A DNA stretch of 64,000 bases from Azospirillum agricola (GTDB lineage: Bacteria; Pseudomonadota; Alphaproteobacteria; Azospirillales; Azospirillaceae), in assembly GCF_017876095.1 (NCBI RefSeq), contig NZ_JAGINM010000012.1:152465-216464 (forward strand), in the 5' to 3' direction. The notes beneath the pieces were generated by a model that was not told the origin of the DNA, searched no databases, and saw only the letters and a program-made list of their open reading frames with translations. A program made the translations under genes and the position numbers. The stretch's first letter is position 1. Every line of letters starts with the position of its first letter. Of this stretch, positions 17,377 through 26,588 are shown piece by piece.

Positions 17377-17392
17377 AGCAAGGAGAATGCCA
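17377..17392 (-). promoter_or_regulatory. Sigma-54 promoter upstream of flgE
   Basis: Read on the minus strand, TGGCATTCTCCTTGCT matches the -24/-12 consensus TGGCAYRNNNNTTGCW at all but one soft position, with ten bases between the GG and GC doublets. It ends 48 bases before the flgE start, giving an expected leader of about 36 bases. Sigma-54 control of hook genes is established in several alphaproteobacteria; the enhancer site was not identified. Confidence 0.75.
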
Positions 17393-17569
17393 ACTTTCGG
17401 AAGAGCGGCAGGGCCTTGTTTTCCGAGGGTTTTTGACGGAACGGCAGGAACGGTGCCGGAAATTGCCGGGCGCTGGGAAAGTTTCGCCTAGTGACCGCCG
17501 CGCGAAAAGGGGAAGAAAGCTCCCGTCCTTCCGCGGACGGCCCCCGCCGTCCCTTCGCCATCGGACGGG

Positions 17570-19741
17570 TCAGCGCGCGGCGAAACGCTCCATCAGCGCG
17601 CGGCCGTAGGCCAGAAGCCGTTCGACGGCGGCGTGACGGGCATCGATGCCGGCGAACAGGCGGCGTGCCTCCTCGGACTCGTCCCGGCGGAAGGCGGGGT
17701 CGTGGGCCAGACGCCGCGCCCGCTCGGTGAAGGCGTCCCATTGGCTGGCGGCGCGCGACGGGCCGACCACCGCCGCCACGTCGCCCTGGTTCAGCGTGAC
17801 CACAGGCAGGCCGTCGGCCAGGGCATAGGCGGCGCTGCCGCCGCCACCCTGGCGGGGCGGGTTCAGATAGGCGTCGGCGACATGGTAGAGCGCGCGGATC
17901 TCCGGCACGAAGCCCAGGCTGCGCAGGCGCCCGGCGTTGCGTGCGGAGGCGAGCCGGCCGGGCAGGGTCGCCACCGGCCCGGCGAAGGCGACCAGCGCGT
18001 TCGGGCAGAGGTCGAGCAGGGCGTCGAGCCGCTCGATGAAGGCGGACGTCACCTCCTCGTCCAGCCGCCCTCCCACCACCGTGAAGACGAAGGCGTCGTC
18101 GGGCAGGCCGAAGGCGGCGCGGCGGGCGCCCGGAGCCTCCGGCGGGGCGGAGTAGCCGAAGCGGAAGGGACGGAGACGCTCGGCGAAGGACGCGCGGTAT
18201 TCCTCCGGCAGACCGACGGTGGGATCACCGTCGTCGAAACTCAGCAGGATGTCGGCCATCGAGCAGGTCAGCCCGCTGGTCGTCGGGATGCAGATGGTCG
18301 GCCGCACTCCGGCGAACAGGTCGGCGGCGAGGACCGATCCGCCGAAGGAGACGACCAGATCGGGATCGAAGCCCTCGATGGTCTCGACAAGGCCGCGGAT
18401 CTTCGCCTCCGAGAGGCTGCGCTCGACCGACGACCAGGTCCGGACGGTGGCGCCGTCCTCGCTCACCGTGACCGGGCCGGCAAGGCCGGGCGTCACCACC
18501 GCCTGGAAAGGCGGGACGAAGGCGGTCAGCACGGCGCTGGGCAGCAGGTTGCCGTTCACCAGCAGCACCGCGCAGCCGAAAGCGTCCTGAAGCCGGCGGG
18601 CGTAGTCGAAGGCGTCGCGCGACGGCTGGTGCATCGGCCGGGTGAACTGGTTGGTCACGATGGCGATGCGGCGAGGCTCCCCCGCCCGGACCGTGAAGGG
18701 CTTGGGCGCCACCGCGAAGCGGCGCTTCACCTCCCGCAGGATCCAGCGGTAGAAGCGCGGCAGGTCGCCCGCCGTGAAGACCGCGAGCCGGGTTCCGAGC
18801 GGGCGGCCGAGAAAGATCTGCCGGCTGATCGACCAATAGACGGCCTGGGCAACGTCCAGCGGCCAGTCGGCGCCGTTGCCGATCACGGTGTGGATCAGCC
18901 GTTCATAGTGATAGAGGTCGCCGCTGAGCCGGAACTGCACCGAGGCGTCGAGGATCGGGTCGCCGCACGGCGGGTCCTCCTCGAGCGCGTCGAGCAGGCG
19001 CCGGGGCAGGGCGGGCTGGCCGTTCAGCAACGTGTCGCAGAGCTGCTCGATCACCGCCAGCCGCTCCGGCCCGCCCGGGTTGCGGCACTGCGCCCGCACA
19101 TCCGCGAGCAGCAGGTCCTGCCAGTCCGCCGGGGGCGCCGCCGGGGGCGCCGTGGGGGAAACCTCCGGGTTTTCCGTCGCCACGGTGGCGGACAGCGCGT
19201 CGTGGCGCTGCCGCGCATCGGCGTGGCCGGGATCGTGGCGCAGGCAGGCGGCGAACGCCTCCACCGCCTCCGACGCCCGCCCCAGAGCCTCGAGAGCCAG
19301 CCCGAGCCCATGCCAGGACGGCGCCGACGCCGCGTCGCGGGCCAGCGCGCGCTGGAAGCTGTCCGCCGCCGCCTGGGCGTTTCCGCGCGCCAGCTCGACC
19401 ACCCCGAGATTGCGGTGGGCGTCGATGAAGCCGGGGTCGAGGTCGATGGCACGGGCGTGGCTGGCCGCCGCCTGGTCGAGGGCGCCGGTGACGCGCAGGG
19501 CTTCGCCGAGGTTGCTGTGATAGGCCGGGTTGCGGTCGTCGATGGCGATGGCGCGGCCGATGACGTTGATCGCCGTCAGCGGGTCGCCGGTCTGGTAGGC
19601 GATGACGCCGATGAGATGGATGGCGTCGGCGTTGGCGCGGTCCTGGGCCAGCACCTGCCGATAGAGCGCCAGCGCGCCCGGCAGGTCGCCCGCCTGATGC
19701 GCCGTCAGTCCCCGGTTCAGAAGGGAGGCGCCGTCGGTCAT
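17570..19741 (-). CDS. TPR protein with glycosyltransferase (GT4-like) domain
   Basis: The 723-residue protein starts with about five TPRs (residues 5-190, for example GALALYRQVLAQDRANADAI) and continues into a Rossmann-type glycosyltransferase. A nucleotide-sugar transferase reading is supported by PRRIAIVTNQFTRPMHQPSR (near 350), FDPDLVVSFGGSVLAADLF (near 450), FTVVGGRLDEEVTSAFIERL (near 570) and ADAYLNPPRQGGGGSAAYAL (near 640), the last being a GT-B C-terminal donor motif with a glycine-rich loop. Its start overlaps the stop of the upstream TPR-GT9 gene by four bases. It sits 240 bases upstream of flgE and in the same orientation, so modification of flagellar or surface components is suspected. 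Confidence 0.78.
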   Translation of the reverse strand: MTDGASLLNRGLTAHQAGDLPGALALYRQVLAQDRANADAIHLIGVIAYQTGDPLTAINVIGRAIAIDDRNPAYHSNLGEALRVTGALDQAAASHARAIDLDPGFIDAHRNLGVVELARGNAQAAADSFQRALARDAASAPSWHGLGLALEALGRASEAVEAFAACLRHDPGHADARQRHDALSATVATENPEVSPTAPPAAPPADWQDLLLADVRAQCRNPGGPERLAVIEQLCDTLLNGQPALPRRLLDALEEDPPCGDPILDASVQFRLSGDLYHYERLIHTVIGNGADWPLDVAQAVYWSISRQIFLGRPLGTRLAVFTAGDLPRFYRWILREVKRRFAVAPKPFTVRAGEPRRIAIVTNQFTRPMHQPSRDAFDYARRLQDAFGCAVLLVNGNLLPSAVLTAFVPPFQAVVTPGLAGPVTVSEDGATVRTWSSVERSLSEAKIRGLVETIEGFDPDLVVSFGGSVLAADLFAGVRPTICIPTTSGLTCSMADILLSFDDGDPTVGLPEEYRASFAERLRPFRFGYSAPPEAPGARRAAFGLPDDAFVFTVVGGRLDEEVTSAFIERLDALLDLCPNALVAFAGPVATLPGRLASARNAGRLRSLGFVPEIRALYHVADAYLNPPRQGGGGSAAYALADGLPVVTLNQGDVAAVVGPSRAASQWDAFTERARRLAHDPAFRRDESEEARRLFAGIDARHAAVERLLAYGRALMERFAAR

Positions 19742-21237
19742 GGCGTGCCGCCCGCCGGCCCGTGGGTCCGCTGGGCCTTGGGGCGGGCCTTGAGACGGGC
19801 CTGGGCGGCCGCGGCCTGCGCCTTCAGCACGGCGGCGACCGTTCCCAGCACCGTCGCCCAGTCGCCGGGGCGCGGCTGGCGGAACAGCCGCAGCGACGGG
19901 TACCAGGGGCTGTCGCCGCGGTCGAGCAGCCAGCGCCAGTCGGGAGCGAAGGGCAGCAGCAGCCAGACCGGCAACCCCATGGCCCCGGCCAGATGCGCGG
20001 CCGAGGTGTCCACCGCGATCAGCAGATCGAGGTTGGCGAGCAGGGCGGCGGTGTCGGCGAAGTCCCGCACGCCGTCGATCGGATCCTCGACGCCGTCCCC
20101 CGGCAGACGGGCCAGGGCGGCGCGCGCGTCGCCGGTCTGCAAGCTGAGGAAACGCACCCCCGGCACCGCCAGCAACGGGCGCAGGGCCTCGACGGGCAGC
20201 GAGCGGTTGCGGTCGTTGCGATGGCGCGGGTTGCCGGCCCAGACCAGGCCGACCCGCAGTTCCCCCTCCCGCCCGCTGTCCAGCCGGCCCTGCCAGCGGA
20301 CGACGTCGGCGGGCTCCGGCGCGAGGTAGGGCACGCTGGCGGGGATGCGCTCCAGATCGGTGCCGAAGGCGCGCGGCAGGCTCATCAGCGGGCAGTGAAG
20401 GTCATGCGGCGGCGGCTCCGGTCCGCGCGGCCACAGCTCCACCGACGGGCCGAGGCTGGCGAAGAGGCGGTGCAGCGCCTCGTGGGTTTCCAACACCACC
20501 CGCCCGCCGGCCCGCGCCACCAGCGGGGCGTAGCGCGCGAACTGGATGGCGTCGCCGAAGCCCTGCTCCATGTGCAGCAGGATGGTGGCGCCGTTCAGCG
20601 GCTCGCCCGCCCAGGGCGGGGTGGCGAAACGGCGCCAGCGATGCTCGAACCCCTCCCAGCCGGCCCGCAGATCGCCCCGCACCAGCCGCCCGACCGCCCG
20701 CGCCAGATGCGCGGCGCCATGGGACGGCTGCCGGGCCAGCACGGCGTCGAAGCAGGCTTCCGCCTCGGCGAAGCGGCGCAGGTCGCGCAGGACGGTGCCG
20801 AGATTGAGCAGGGTTTCCGCATGGCCGGGGCGCGCCGCCAAGGCCCGCGCCAGCCAGAGCCGCGCCGGCGCATAGCCCGCCCGATCGTGCAGGAGCGCTC
20901 CCAGCGCCTCCAGCGCGTCGGCCGAAGCGGGCTGGAGCGCCAGGGCGCGGCGAAGCGCCGCCTCGGCATCGTCCGGTCGTCCGGCTGCCCGAAGGGCCGC
21001 GCCCAGATGCGCCCATGGCTGCGCCGCCGCCGGCCGGACCCGCGCCGAGCGGCCGATGAGGGTGACCGCCTGGACCGAACTTCCACGCTGGGCGTGCAGC
21101 ACGCCCAGAAGATGCAGCGCGTCGGGCTGCGCCGGGTCGGTTCCCAGGATCCGCCGGTACAGCGGTTCGGCCGCATCGGCGCGTCCGGCCATGTGGTGGT
21201 TGACGGCGGCGTCCAGAGCGTCCAGGAGTGTGGCCAT
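19738..21237 (-). CDS. TPR protein with GT9-like (heptosyltransferase-fold) domain
   Basis: A 499-residue protein with roughly six N-terminal TPRs (residues 1-230: AEPLYRRILGTDPAQPDALH, then LALQPASADALEALGALL) and a C-terminal GT-B domain of the GT9 style. Marker stretches are LLHMEQGFGDAIQFARYAPL (near 250), VGLVWAGNPRHRNDRNRSL (near 350) and LLIAVDTSAAHLAGAMGLPV (near 420), the last corresponding to the donor-binding D-T-x-x-x-H of ADP-heptose transferases. The ATG at 21237 has GAGGG upstream. It is the first gene of a two-gene TPR-glycosyltransferase operon; TPR-GT9 proteins of this kind are frequent beside flagellin genes in alphaproteobacteria. Confidence 0.8.
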   Translation of the reverse strand: MATLLDALDAAVNHHMAGRADAAEPLYRRILGTDPAQPDALHLLGVLHAQRGSSVQAVTLIGRSARVRPAAAQPWAHLGAALRAAGRPDDAEAALRRALALQPASADALEALGALLHDRAGYAPARLWLARALAARPGHAETLLNLGTVLRDLRRFAEAEACFDAVLARQPSHGAAHLARAVGRLVRGDLRAGWEGFEHRWRRFATPPWAGEPLNGATILLHMEQGFGDAIQFARYAPLVARAGGRVVLETHEALHRLFASLGPSVELWPRGPEPPPHDLHCPLMSLPRAFGTDLERIPASVPYLAPEPADVVRWQGRLDSGREGELRVGLVWAGNPRHRNDRNRSLPVEALRPLLAVPGVRFLSLQTGDARAALARLPGDGVEDPIDGVRDFADTAALLANLDLLIAVDTSAAHLAGAMGLPVWLLLPFAPDWRWLLDRGDSPWYPSLRLFRQPRPGDWATVLGTVAAVLKAQAAAAQARLKARPKAQRTHGPAGGTP

Positions 21238-21304
21238 GCCCTCATCTCTACACCGGCCGCCGCCGGTTAGGCGAGAGCCCTTTGCCGCAGGTGGATGGAC
21301 GAGC

Positions 21305-21637
21305 ATGGACGACCGGTTGCCGACGCATCTCTGGGTCATGGCCCACATCCGCAGCGCCGACGCGCAGGGCGTGCCGATGATGGTCGTGCGCAAGGGCGAC
21401 CCCAGCCGCGGCACGGTGATCCTGAAATTGAACCGGCTCGACCGGACCTTCACCGTGCTGGTCCAGGCGCGGGACGGGGAAAAGCTGTTCTGGTCGCGCG
21501 GAACCGGCCCCGACCCGGTGACGGAGGCCGACGCCGATGCCTACATCGCCCGCCAGACCCGCTACGACCCCGACGTCTGGGTGATCGAGATCGAGGACCG
21601 CCAGGGCCGGCACTGGTTCGAGGGCGCCATCCGCTGA
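21305..21637 (+). CDS. DUF1491 family protein
   Basis: The 110-residue product matches the alphaproteobacterial DUF1491 family: RLPTHLWVMAHIRSADAQGV at the start, then VVRKGDPSRGTVILKLNRL and YIARQTRYDPDVWVIEIEDR toward the end. The fold is predicted to be a small beta-rich domain; no enzymatic residues are known. The ATG at 21305 was chosen because the longer upstream frame overlaps the start of the opposite TPR-GT9 gene. It runs towards the histidine kinase gene (22-base gap). Confidence 0.85.
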   Translation: MDDRLPTHLWVMAHIRSADAQGVPMMVVRKGDPSRGTVILKLNRLDRTFTVLVQARDGEKLFWSRGTGPDPVTEADADAYIARQTRYDPDVWVIEIEDRQGRHWFEGAIR

Positions 21638-21659
21638 ACAGGCAGCCGCTGACGGTTCC

Positions 21660-24131
21660 TCACGCGGGCGCCGTCACGCGCGGGAAACGCAGGGTGAAGG
21701 CGGCCCCCCCGCCCGCCACGCTCGTCACCGCGATGGAGCCGTGCAGGCGCCCGGTGACGAGGTTGTAGACGATGTGCAGCCCGAGCCCGCTGCCCCCGCT
21801 GCCCCGGCGGGTGGTGAAGAAGGGGTCGAAGATCTTCGGCAGCACGTCGGCCGGGATGCCGTGCCCGTCGTCGGCGACCGACAGCTCCACCACCTCCCCG
21901 TCGAGCGCGCGGGCGGTGATGTCGATCCGGCCCGGCCGGTCGGGATCCAGCGCGTGGACCAGCGCGTTCATGATCAGGTTGGTCAGGATCTGCGACAGGG
22001 CGCCCGGATAGCCGTCGATCTCGATGTCCGCCGGGCACTCCAAGGCGATGGTCAGCGCGGTGCGCGTCTTGTAGGTCGGGTGCAGGCTGCGCAGCAGCTC
22101 CTCGATGTAATCCCTCAGCAGGAAGACCCGGCGCTCGTCGCTCGACTGGTCGACGGCGACCAGCTTGAAGCTCTGCACCAGGTTGGCGGCGCGCGTGCTG
22201 TTGGCCAGGATCAGGGCGGCCATCTCCGAACCGTCGCCGAGGAAGCGTTGGAAGTCCGACTTCTTCAGCGTGTTCGCGCTGTGTTGCCGCCCCAGATCCT
22301 CGATCAGCGTCTGGAGCTGCGAGGCTCCGGTGATGGTGATGCCGATGGGGGTGTTGACCTCGTGCGCCACCCCGGCGACGAGCTGGCCGAGCGAGGCCAT
22401 CTTCTCGGCCTGGATCAGGCTCGCCTGGGTCGCCTTCAGGGCGTCGAGCGCGCGTTCGGCGTCGTCGCGCGACTGGCGCAGGGCGTGCTCGGCCTCGACC
22501 TCGCGCGTCACGTCCACCACGACCGCCTGGATCGCCGGGCCGTCCATCCAATCGACCCGGCGGCCGGTCAGCTCGACCCACAGCCCGCCGCCGTCGGGGC
22601 GCCGGGCGCGGATGCGCCGCCGGCCGGTCGGCTGGCCGGTGCTCAGCAGATGCTCGGAATTGTCGAGCAGCGCCTGCCGCTCCTCGGCCGGAACCAGCGC
22701 GAGCAGCGAGGGCAGGGCCATGACGTCGGCCACCGCCACCCCGAACATGGCGGCAAAGGAATCGTTGGCGTAGAGCGCGCGGAAATCGCGGTGGATGATG
22801 GTCCCCTGGATCGATCCCTCGACGAGATCGCGGAACCGCTTCTCGTTGTCGGCGAGGTCGCGCTGCCGCCGGTCGATCTCGTCGATGAAGTAGCGGATGG
22901 AGGCACCGATGTCGGTGATCTCGTCGTCGCCGTCGACCGGAACGGCAACCTCCGGGCCGCCGCCCGACAGCCGCGCCACCACCGCCCGGTTCAACCCGAC
23001 CAGACGCGACGACAGGAAGCGGCGGAAAACGAAATAGACCATCACCACCAGCAGGACCGACGCGCCGGCCAGCGCCATCACCGCCTGCGTCCGCTCGGCG
23101 ATCAGCAAGGCCAGCGCGTCGGTGCGGTCGGAGGATTGCGTGCGGATGGAATCGAACAGCGCACGGGTCGAGCGGTCGACCGTCTCGACCAGCACGCGGG
23201 ACTGGGCGGTCAGGGACTGGGCGCGGTTGCGCGCCTGCAACCGCTCGACCGCGCTCTCGAACAGCCCGCCGGGCGCCACCAGCAGGGAGAACAGTTCCTC
23301 CTGCATGCTCGACATCGCCGCCCCGGCGATGCCGGGGGTGACGGCGGCGATCCGTCCCAGCTCGCTCAGCGTGCGCTCGGCTGCGCGCTGCTCGCCCTTC
23401 AGCCGGCTGAGATGGTCGAGCTGGATCGAGCCGGCGGCCCGCGCCATCAGGGCGCCGACACGGGCGGCCCAGGGGCCGGCCTCCGCCCCCGGCAAACCCT
23501 CCAGCGCGCCGGACAGGCGGCCGAGCCCGCGCGCCGCCTCGGCCTGCCGTTCGGCGCCGTCGATCTGCCGGGCGACCTCGGCGTTGAGGTCGGCGACCGT
23601 CGCGGCCAGAATCAGCAGCGTCGAGCGGATCTGCTCCAGCAGCCGGATGTTTTCCTCCCCGGCGGGCTCCTGCCCGGCCTTCCCCTCGCCGGCGGCCTCC
23701 CCGGCCAGCAGGGCGCGCATGCGGGCGACCAGAAGCTGCATCGAGTCCAGTTCGGCGACGAGGCCGTCGTAGATCGAGCGGCGCTGCGGCGTCGAGCCGG
23801 CGCCGGCCAGCAGGGGAAGCTGCGCCACCAGCTTTTGCAGCGAACCGTGCAGTTCGGCGCTGGTGATGACCTCCGGCAGCGTGTTGGTGGACAGCGCCGA
23901 CACCTCCGTCCGGAACAGCCTGAAGGACGACATCGACACGCCGCCGATCAGCAGGACCAGCATCGCCATCACCGACAACCCCAGCGTGATCCGCAGGGCG
24001 ATGCCGATCCGCCGCCGGCGGCGCGGCGGCGGCCGGTCCGTCGGCGCGGCATGGTCGGACGGTGCGGAGCGGTCTGGCGCCGGCCCCGTCGATGTCTGGG
24101 CCGGCCCCCGGTCCTGGACGGTGAGGGTCAT
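21660..24131 (-). CDS. Transmembrane PAS sensor histidine kinase
   Basis: The 823-residue kinase has a basic, Pro-rich N-terminus, a first membrane helix (IALRITLGLSVMAMLVLLIG, about 44-63), a long helical periplasmic region (to about 350), a second helix (LAGASVLLVVMVYFVF), a HAMP-like linker, a PAS domain (about 455-560: FRDLVEGSIQGTIIHRDF), and the catalytic core. The H-box is LVAGVAHEVNTPIG, with N-box LTNLIMNALVHA, G1 VADDGHGIP and GSGGSGLGLHIV. It belongs to the HPK4-like class (Glu-Val-Asn-Thr-Pro after His). No response regulator is adjacent. It lies six bases after the degenerate 5'-nucleotidase gene, so the two are co-transcribed and may work together. Confidence 0.92.
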   Translation of the reverse strand: MTLTVQDRGPAQTSTGPAPDRSAPSDHAAPTDRPPPRRRRRIGIALRITLGLSVMAMLVLLIGGVSMSSFRLFRTEVSALSTNTLPEVITSAELHGSLQKLVAQLPLLAGAGSTPQRRSIYDGLVAELDSMQLLVARMRALLAGEAAGEGKAGQEPAGEENIRLLEQIRSTLLILAATVADLNAEVARQIDGAERQAEAARGLGRLSGALEGLPGAEAGPWAARVGALMARAAGSIQLDHLSRLKGEQRAAERTLSELGRIAAVTPGIAGAAMSSMQEELFSLLVAPGGLFESAVERLQARNRAQSLTAQSRVLVETVDRSTRALFDSIRTQSSDRTDALALLIAERTQAVMALAGASVLLVVMVYFVFRRFLSSRLVGLNRAVVARLSGGGPEVAVPVDGDDEITDIGASIRYFIDEIDRRQRDLADNEKRFRDLVEGSIQGTIIHRDFRALYANDSFAAMFGVAVADVMALPSLLALVPAEERQALLDNSEHLLSTGQPTGRRRIRARRPDGGGLWVELTGRRVDWMDGPAIQAVVVDVTREVEAEHALRQSRDDAERALDALKATQASLIQAEKMASLGQLVAGVAHEVNTPIGITITGASQLQTLIEDLGRQHSANTLKKSDFQRFLGDGSEMAALILANSTRAANLVQSFKLVAVDQSSDERRVFLLRDYIEELLRSLHPTYKTRTALTIALECPADIEIDGYPGALSQILTNLIMNALVHALDPDRPGRIDITARALDGEVVELSVADDGHGIPADVLPKIFDPFFTTRRGSGGSGLGLHIVYNLVTGRLHGSIAVTSVAGGGAAFTLRFPRVTAPA

Positions 24132-24137
24132 GAGCCG

Positions 24138-25664
24138 CTACCGCCTCACCGTCATCCGCCCGTCGAGGCGGGGGGCGAAAGTCCCGGTGCGGGCGATGTG
24201 GCCGATGAGTTGGGTGGAGACGAAGTCGCTGTCGCGATCCTCGACCAGGCGGGGCGCCGTGCCGAGCGCCGCGTAGCCGTCGCCGCCATTGGCCAGGAAG
24301 CTGCTGGTCGCCAGCCGGTAGCGCGCCTTGCGGTCGAGCGGGCGGTCGCCGACGCTGAGCTCCTGCAACCGCTGGCCGGGCGGCTTGGTCAGGTCGATCA
24401 CGGCGCGGGCGTTCGACAGATGGGGAAAGCGCCCCTGCACCTGCTCGACCGCCGACACCCCGCTTTCGACCGCGTCCCAAAGCTGCTGCCCGGTGAGGTC
24501 GAGGACGACGCCGACGTCGTGGTAGGGCAGCTCGGAATAGATGTCGCGCCGGGTCAGACGGGCGCCGTTGGCGTATTGCCGGTCGCCGCGGATGCCGCCG
24601 CCGGTGATCAGTCCGACGTCGGCGTCCAGGGCCGTGCGCAGCGTATCGACCACGGCGTTGGCGAAGGCGTTCTCGCCGCCGCGCACCGCCTCGCGCCGGG
24701 TGTCCATGGCGCCGTCGAGCGTCCCCACCTCCATGCTCAGCATCGCGTCGAGGCGGGCCGCGTAGGCCTTCGCGCGGGTTTCCGTGTCCGGGTCGGGCGC
24801 GACCGTGGCGCTGTCGAGAAGCCGCGCCTCCGCCGACCAGACGACACGCGAATCCGGCTGGCGGTCGATGGTGACGTCCAGCGCCAGCGCCCAGGCCGCT
24901 TGCGGGGCGACGGTGGCGGACAGGAAGCGCCCGTCATACTCGACGCCGAAGCTGCGGCCGCGATCCTGGTAGAGCAGGATGTCGGTCGGCCGGGCCGCCA
25001 GCACGGTGCGGTGGGTGTCGCCGGCGCTGCCGGTCATCGCCACCACCAGATCGACCCCCGCCGCGCGCATCGCCCTGGTCTTGTCGGTGAGGGCCGCCAC
25101 CGGGTCGCGGAATTCGGTGCGCGGCGCCCGCGCGGTCTCCCGGGTCAGCGTCGGCGTCGCCGCCAGCACGCCGACCCGATAGGGACCGGCCTTCAGGACC
25201 ACGGACTCCTCAAGCCCGTCGAGCGGCCCGCCGGTCGAGCGGTCGACCGCGTTGCTGGTGATCAGCGGAAAGCCCGCCTCGAAGGCGCGGGTCATCAGGC
25301 GGTCGTCGCCGTGATGGAACTCACGGTTGAGGGCGGCCATCGCGTCGATGCCCATGCCGTTCAGCAGATCGATGATGTGGGCGCCCTGGTCGTAGAAGGC
25401 GAGAACCGACGGCGACAGCGACTGCCCGCCATGCAGGACCAGCAGGGTGCCGCGCTCGGCCCTTTCCCGGCGGATCAGCGCCGCCAGCCGGGCCATCCCG
25501 CCGCGCCCCTGGCTGTCCTCGAGATCGGTCGTGCCCTGGACATAAAGGATGGTGAAACGGTGGGGCTCGGCCCGCGCGCCACCTGCCGGCAGGACCAACA
25601 GGGCGGCGGCGGTCAGCGCAAGGGTCAGGCACGCAAGCCGAACGATTCCTTTGCCCGACCCCAT
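24138..25664 (-). CDS. Periplasmic 5'-nucleotidase-like protein lacking metal ligands
   Basis: The 508-residue protein begins with a signal peptide (LACLTLALTAAALLVLPAG, cleaved near AGGARA-EP) and has the two-domain UshA layout. In the N-terminal metallophosphatase domain each expected metal-site motif is altered: TNDxH reads VQGTTD, GGD reads GGQ, GNHEF reads LNREF, and the late His motif is absent. The C-terminal substrate-binding domain is well kept: GLITGGGIRGDRQYANGARL, SELPYHDVGVVLDLTGQQLW and ATSSFLANGGDGYAAL. It probably binds a nucleotide-like ligand without hydrolysing it. It directly precedes and is co-transcribed with a membrane histidine kinase, so a periplasmic ligand-presenting role is attractive. 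Confidence 0.82.
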   Translation of the reverse strand: MGSGKGIVRLACLTLALTAAALLVLPAGGARAEPHRFTILYVQGTTDLEDSQGRGGMARLAALIRRERAERGTLLVLHGGQSLSPSVLAFYDQGAHIIDLLNGMGIDAMAALNREFHHGDDRLMTRAFEAGFPLITSNAVDRSTGGPLDGLEESVVLKAGPYRVGVLAATPTLTRETARAPRTEFRDPVAALTDKTRAMRAAGVDLVVAMTGSAGDTHRTVLAARPTDILLYQDRGRSFGVEYDGRFLSATVAPQAAWALALDVTIDRQPDSRVVWSAEARLLDSATVAPDPDTETRAKAYAARLDAMLSMEVGTLDGAMDTRREAVRGGENAFANAVVDTLRTALDADVGLITGGGIRGDRQYANGARLTRRDIYSELPYHDVGVVLDLTGQQLWDAVESGVSAVEQVQGRFPHLSNARAVIDLTKPPGQRLQELSVGDRPLDRKARYRLATSSFLANGGDGYAALGTAPRLVEDRDSDFVSTQLIGHIARTGTFAPRLDGRMTVRR

Positions 25665-25757
25665 CCCGACTTCCCTTCACGCGCTGCCGACCAGCGAAAC
25701 ATGCCGATTATGCGCGTTTGCGGGCCGCTGTTGAAGCAAAGCCGCGTTACGGGATTG

Positions 25758-26588
25758 TCATATGGACGATGCCCGGCGGGGAAGGGCGCGTTTCAGCCAT
25801 TCGTAGACGCCAAGGGCCTGCAAAAGCCCGATCAGGCGCATGCGCAGCGGCGCCGGAACCCCGGCGAAGCGGGGGGCCAGTCCGGCCCGCCGGGTCTTCG
25901 CCAGTGCCGCCCGGCGGTCGTAGGCGACGCGGTGGAAGGCGACGCGGCCACGGCCGGTGTCGAGGATGGCGAAGCTCGCCCGGCTGTCGGCGCCGCGCGG
26001 CTCGCCGACGGTGCCGGGGTTGAGCAGATAGAGGGCATCCGGCCGCAACGTGACCATGTTCCCCTCCAGTTGCCGGATGACGCCGCCGTGACGCTCCCAG
26101 ACGCCCTCCCGGTGGGTGTGGCCGAAGGCGCAGACACGGGCGCCCGACGGATGGGCGGCCAGCGCGTCGAAGCTCAGGGCCCGCTTGCCGTCGCTGTCAA
26201 GCCGAACCAGTTCGCAGCCCCGCTCCGGATGCAGGGCGCCATGGACGAGGACGAGCGCGTCGTCCACGGCGGCCTTCAGCGGCAGGCCGGACAGGAAGGC
26301 CCGGCTGTCCGCGTCCAGCTTTTGCCGGGTCCAGGCGATGGCGCGGCTCGCCGGCCCGCTGAAGCCCTCGGTCCCGATGGCGCCGACCGCCGCCCGGTCA
26401 TGGTTGCCGGCGACGCAGAGGACACCGGCCCGCTGCAGCAGGGCGACGCAGGCGGTGACGTCGGTGTTGTAGCCGACGATGTCGCCCAGGCAGACGATGC
26501 GGTCCACCCCTTCCGCCGCGATGCGGTCGAGCACCGCGCCCAGCGCCTCGGCGTTGGCGTGGAGATCGGAGATCAGCGCGATCCTCAT
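25758..26588 (-). CDS. Metallophosphoesterase (calcineurin-like)
   Basis: A 276-residue protein with a complete dinuclear metallophosphoesterase site: ALISDLHANAEALGAVLD (Asp-x-His, residues 4-21), VCLGDIVGYNTD (Gly-Asp), VAGNHDRAAVG (Gly-Asn-His-Asp/Glu), LVHGALHPERG and CAFGHTHREGVW (Gly-His-x-His). It resembles the YfcE/diadenosine-tetraphosphatase-like group; the substrate is unknown. Its ATG overlaps the stop of the ATP-grasp gene by four bases, so it is the last gene of the GNAT/ATP-grasp/phosphoesterase set. Confidence 0.9.
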   Translation of the reverse strand: MRIALISDLHANAEALGAVLDRIAAEGVDRIVCLGDIVGYNTDVTACVALLQRAGVLCVAGNHDRAAVGAIGTEGFSGPASRAIAWTRQKLDADSRAFLSGLPLKAAVDDALVLVHGALHPERGCELVRLDSDGKRALSFDALAAHPSGARVCAFGHTHREGVWERHGGVIRQLEGNMVTLRPDALYLLNPGTVGEPRGADSRASFAILDTGRGRVAFHRVAYDRRAALAKTRRAGLAPRFAGVPAPLRMRLIGLLQALGVYEWLKRALPRRASSI

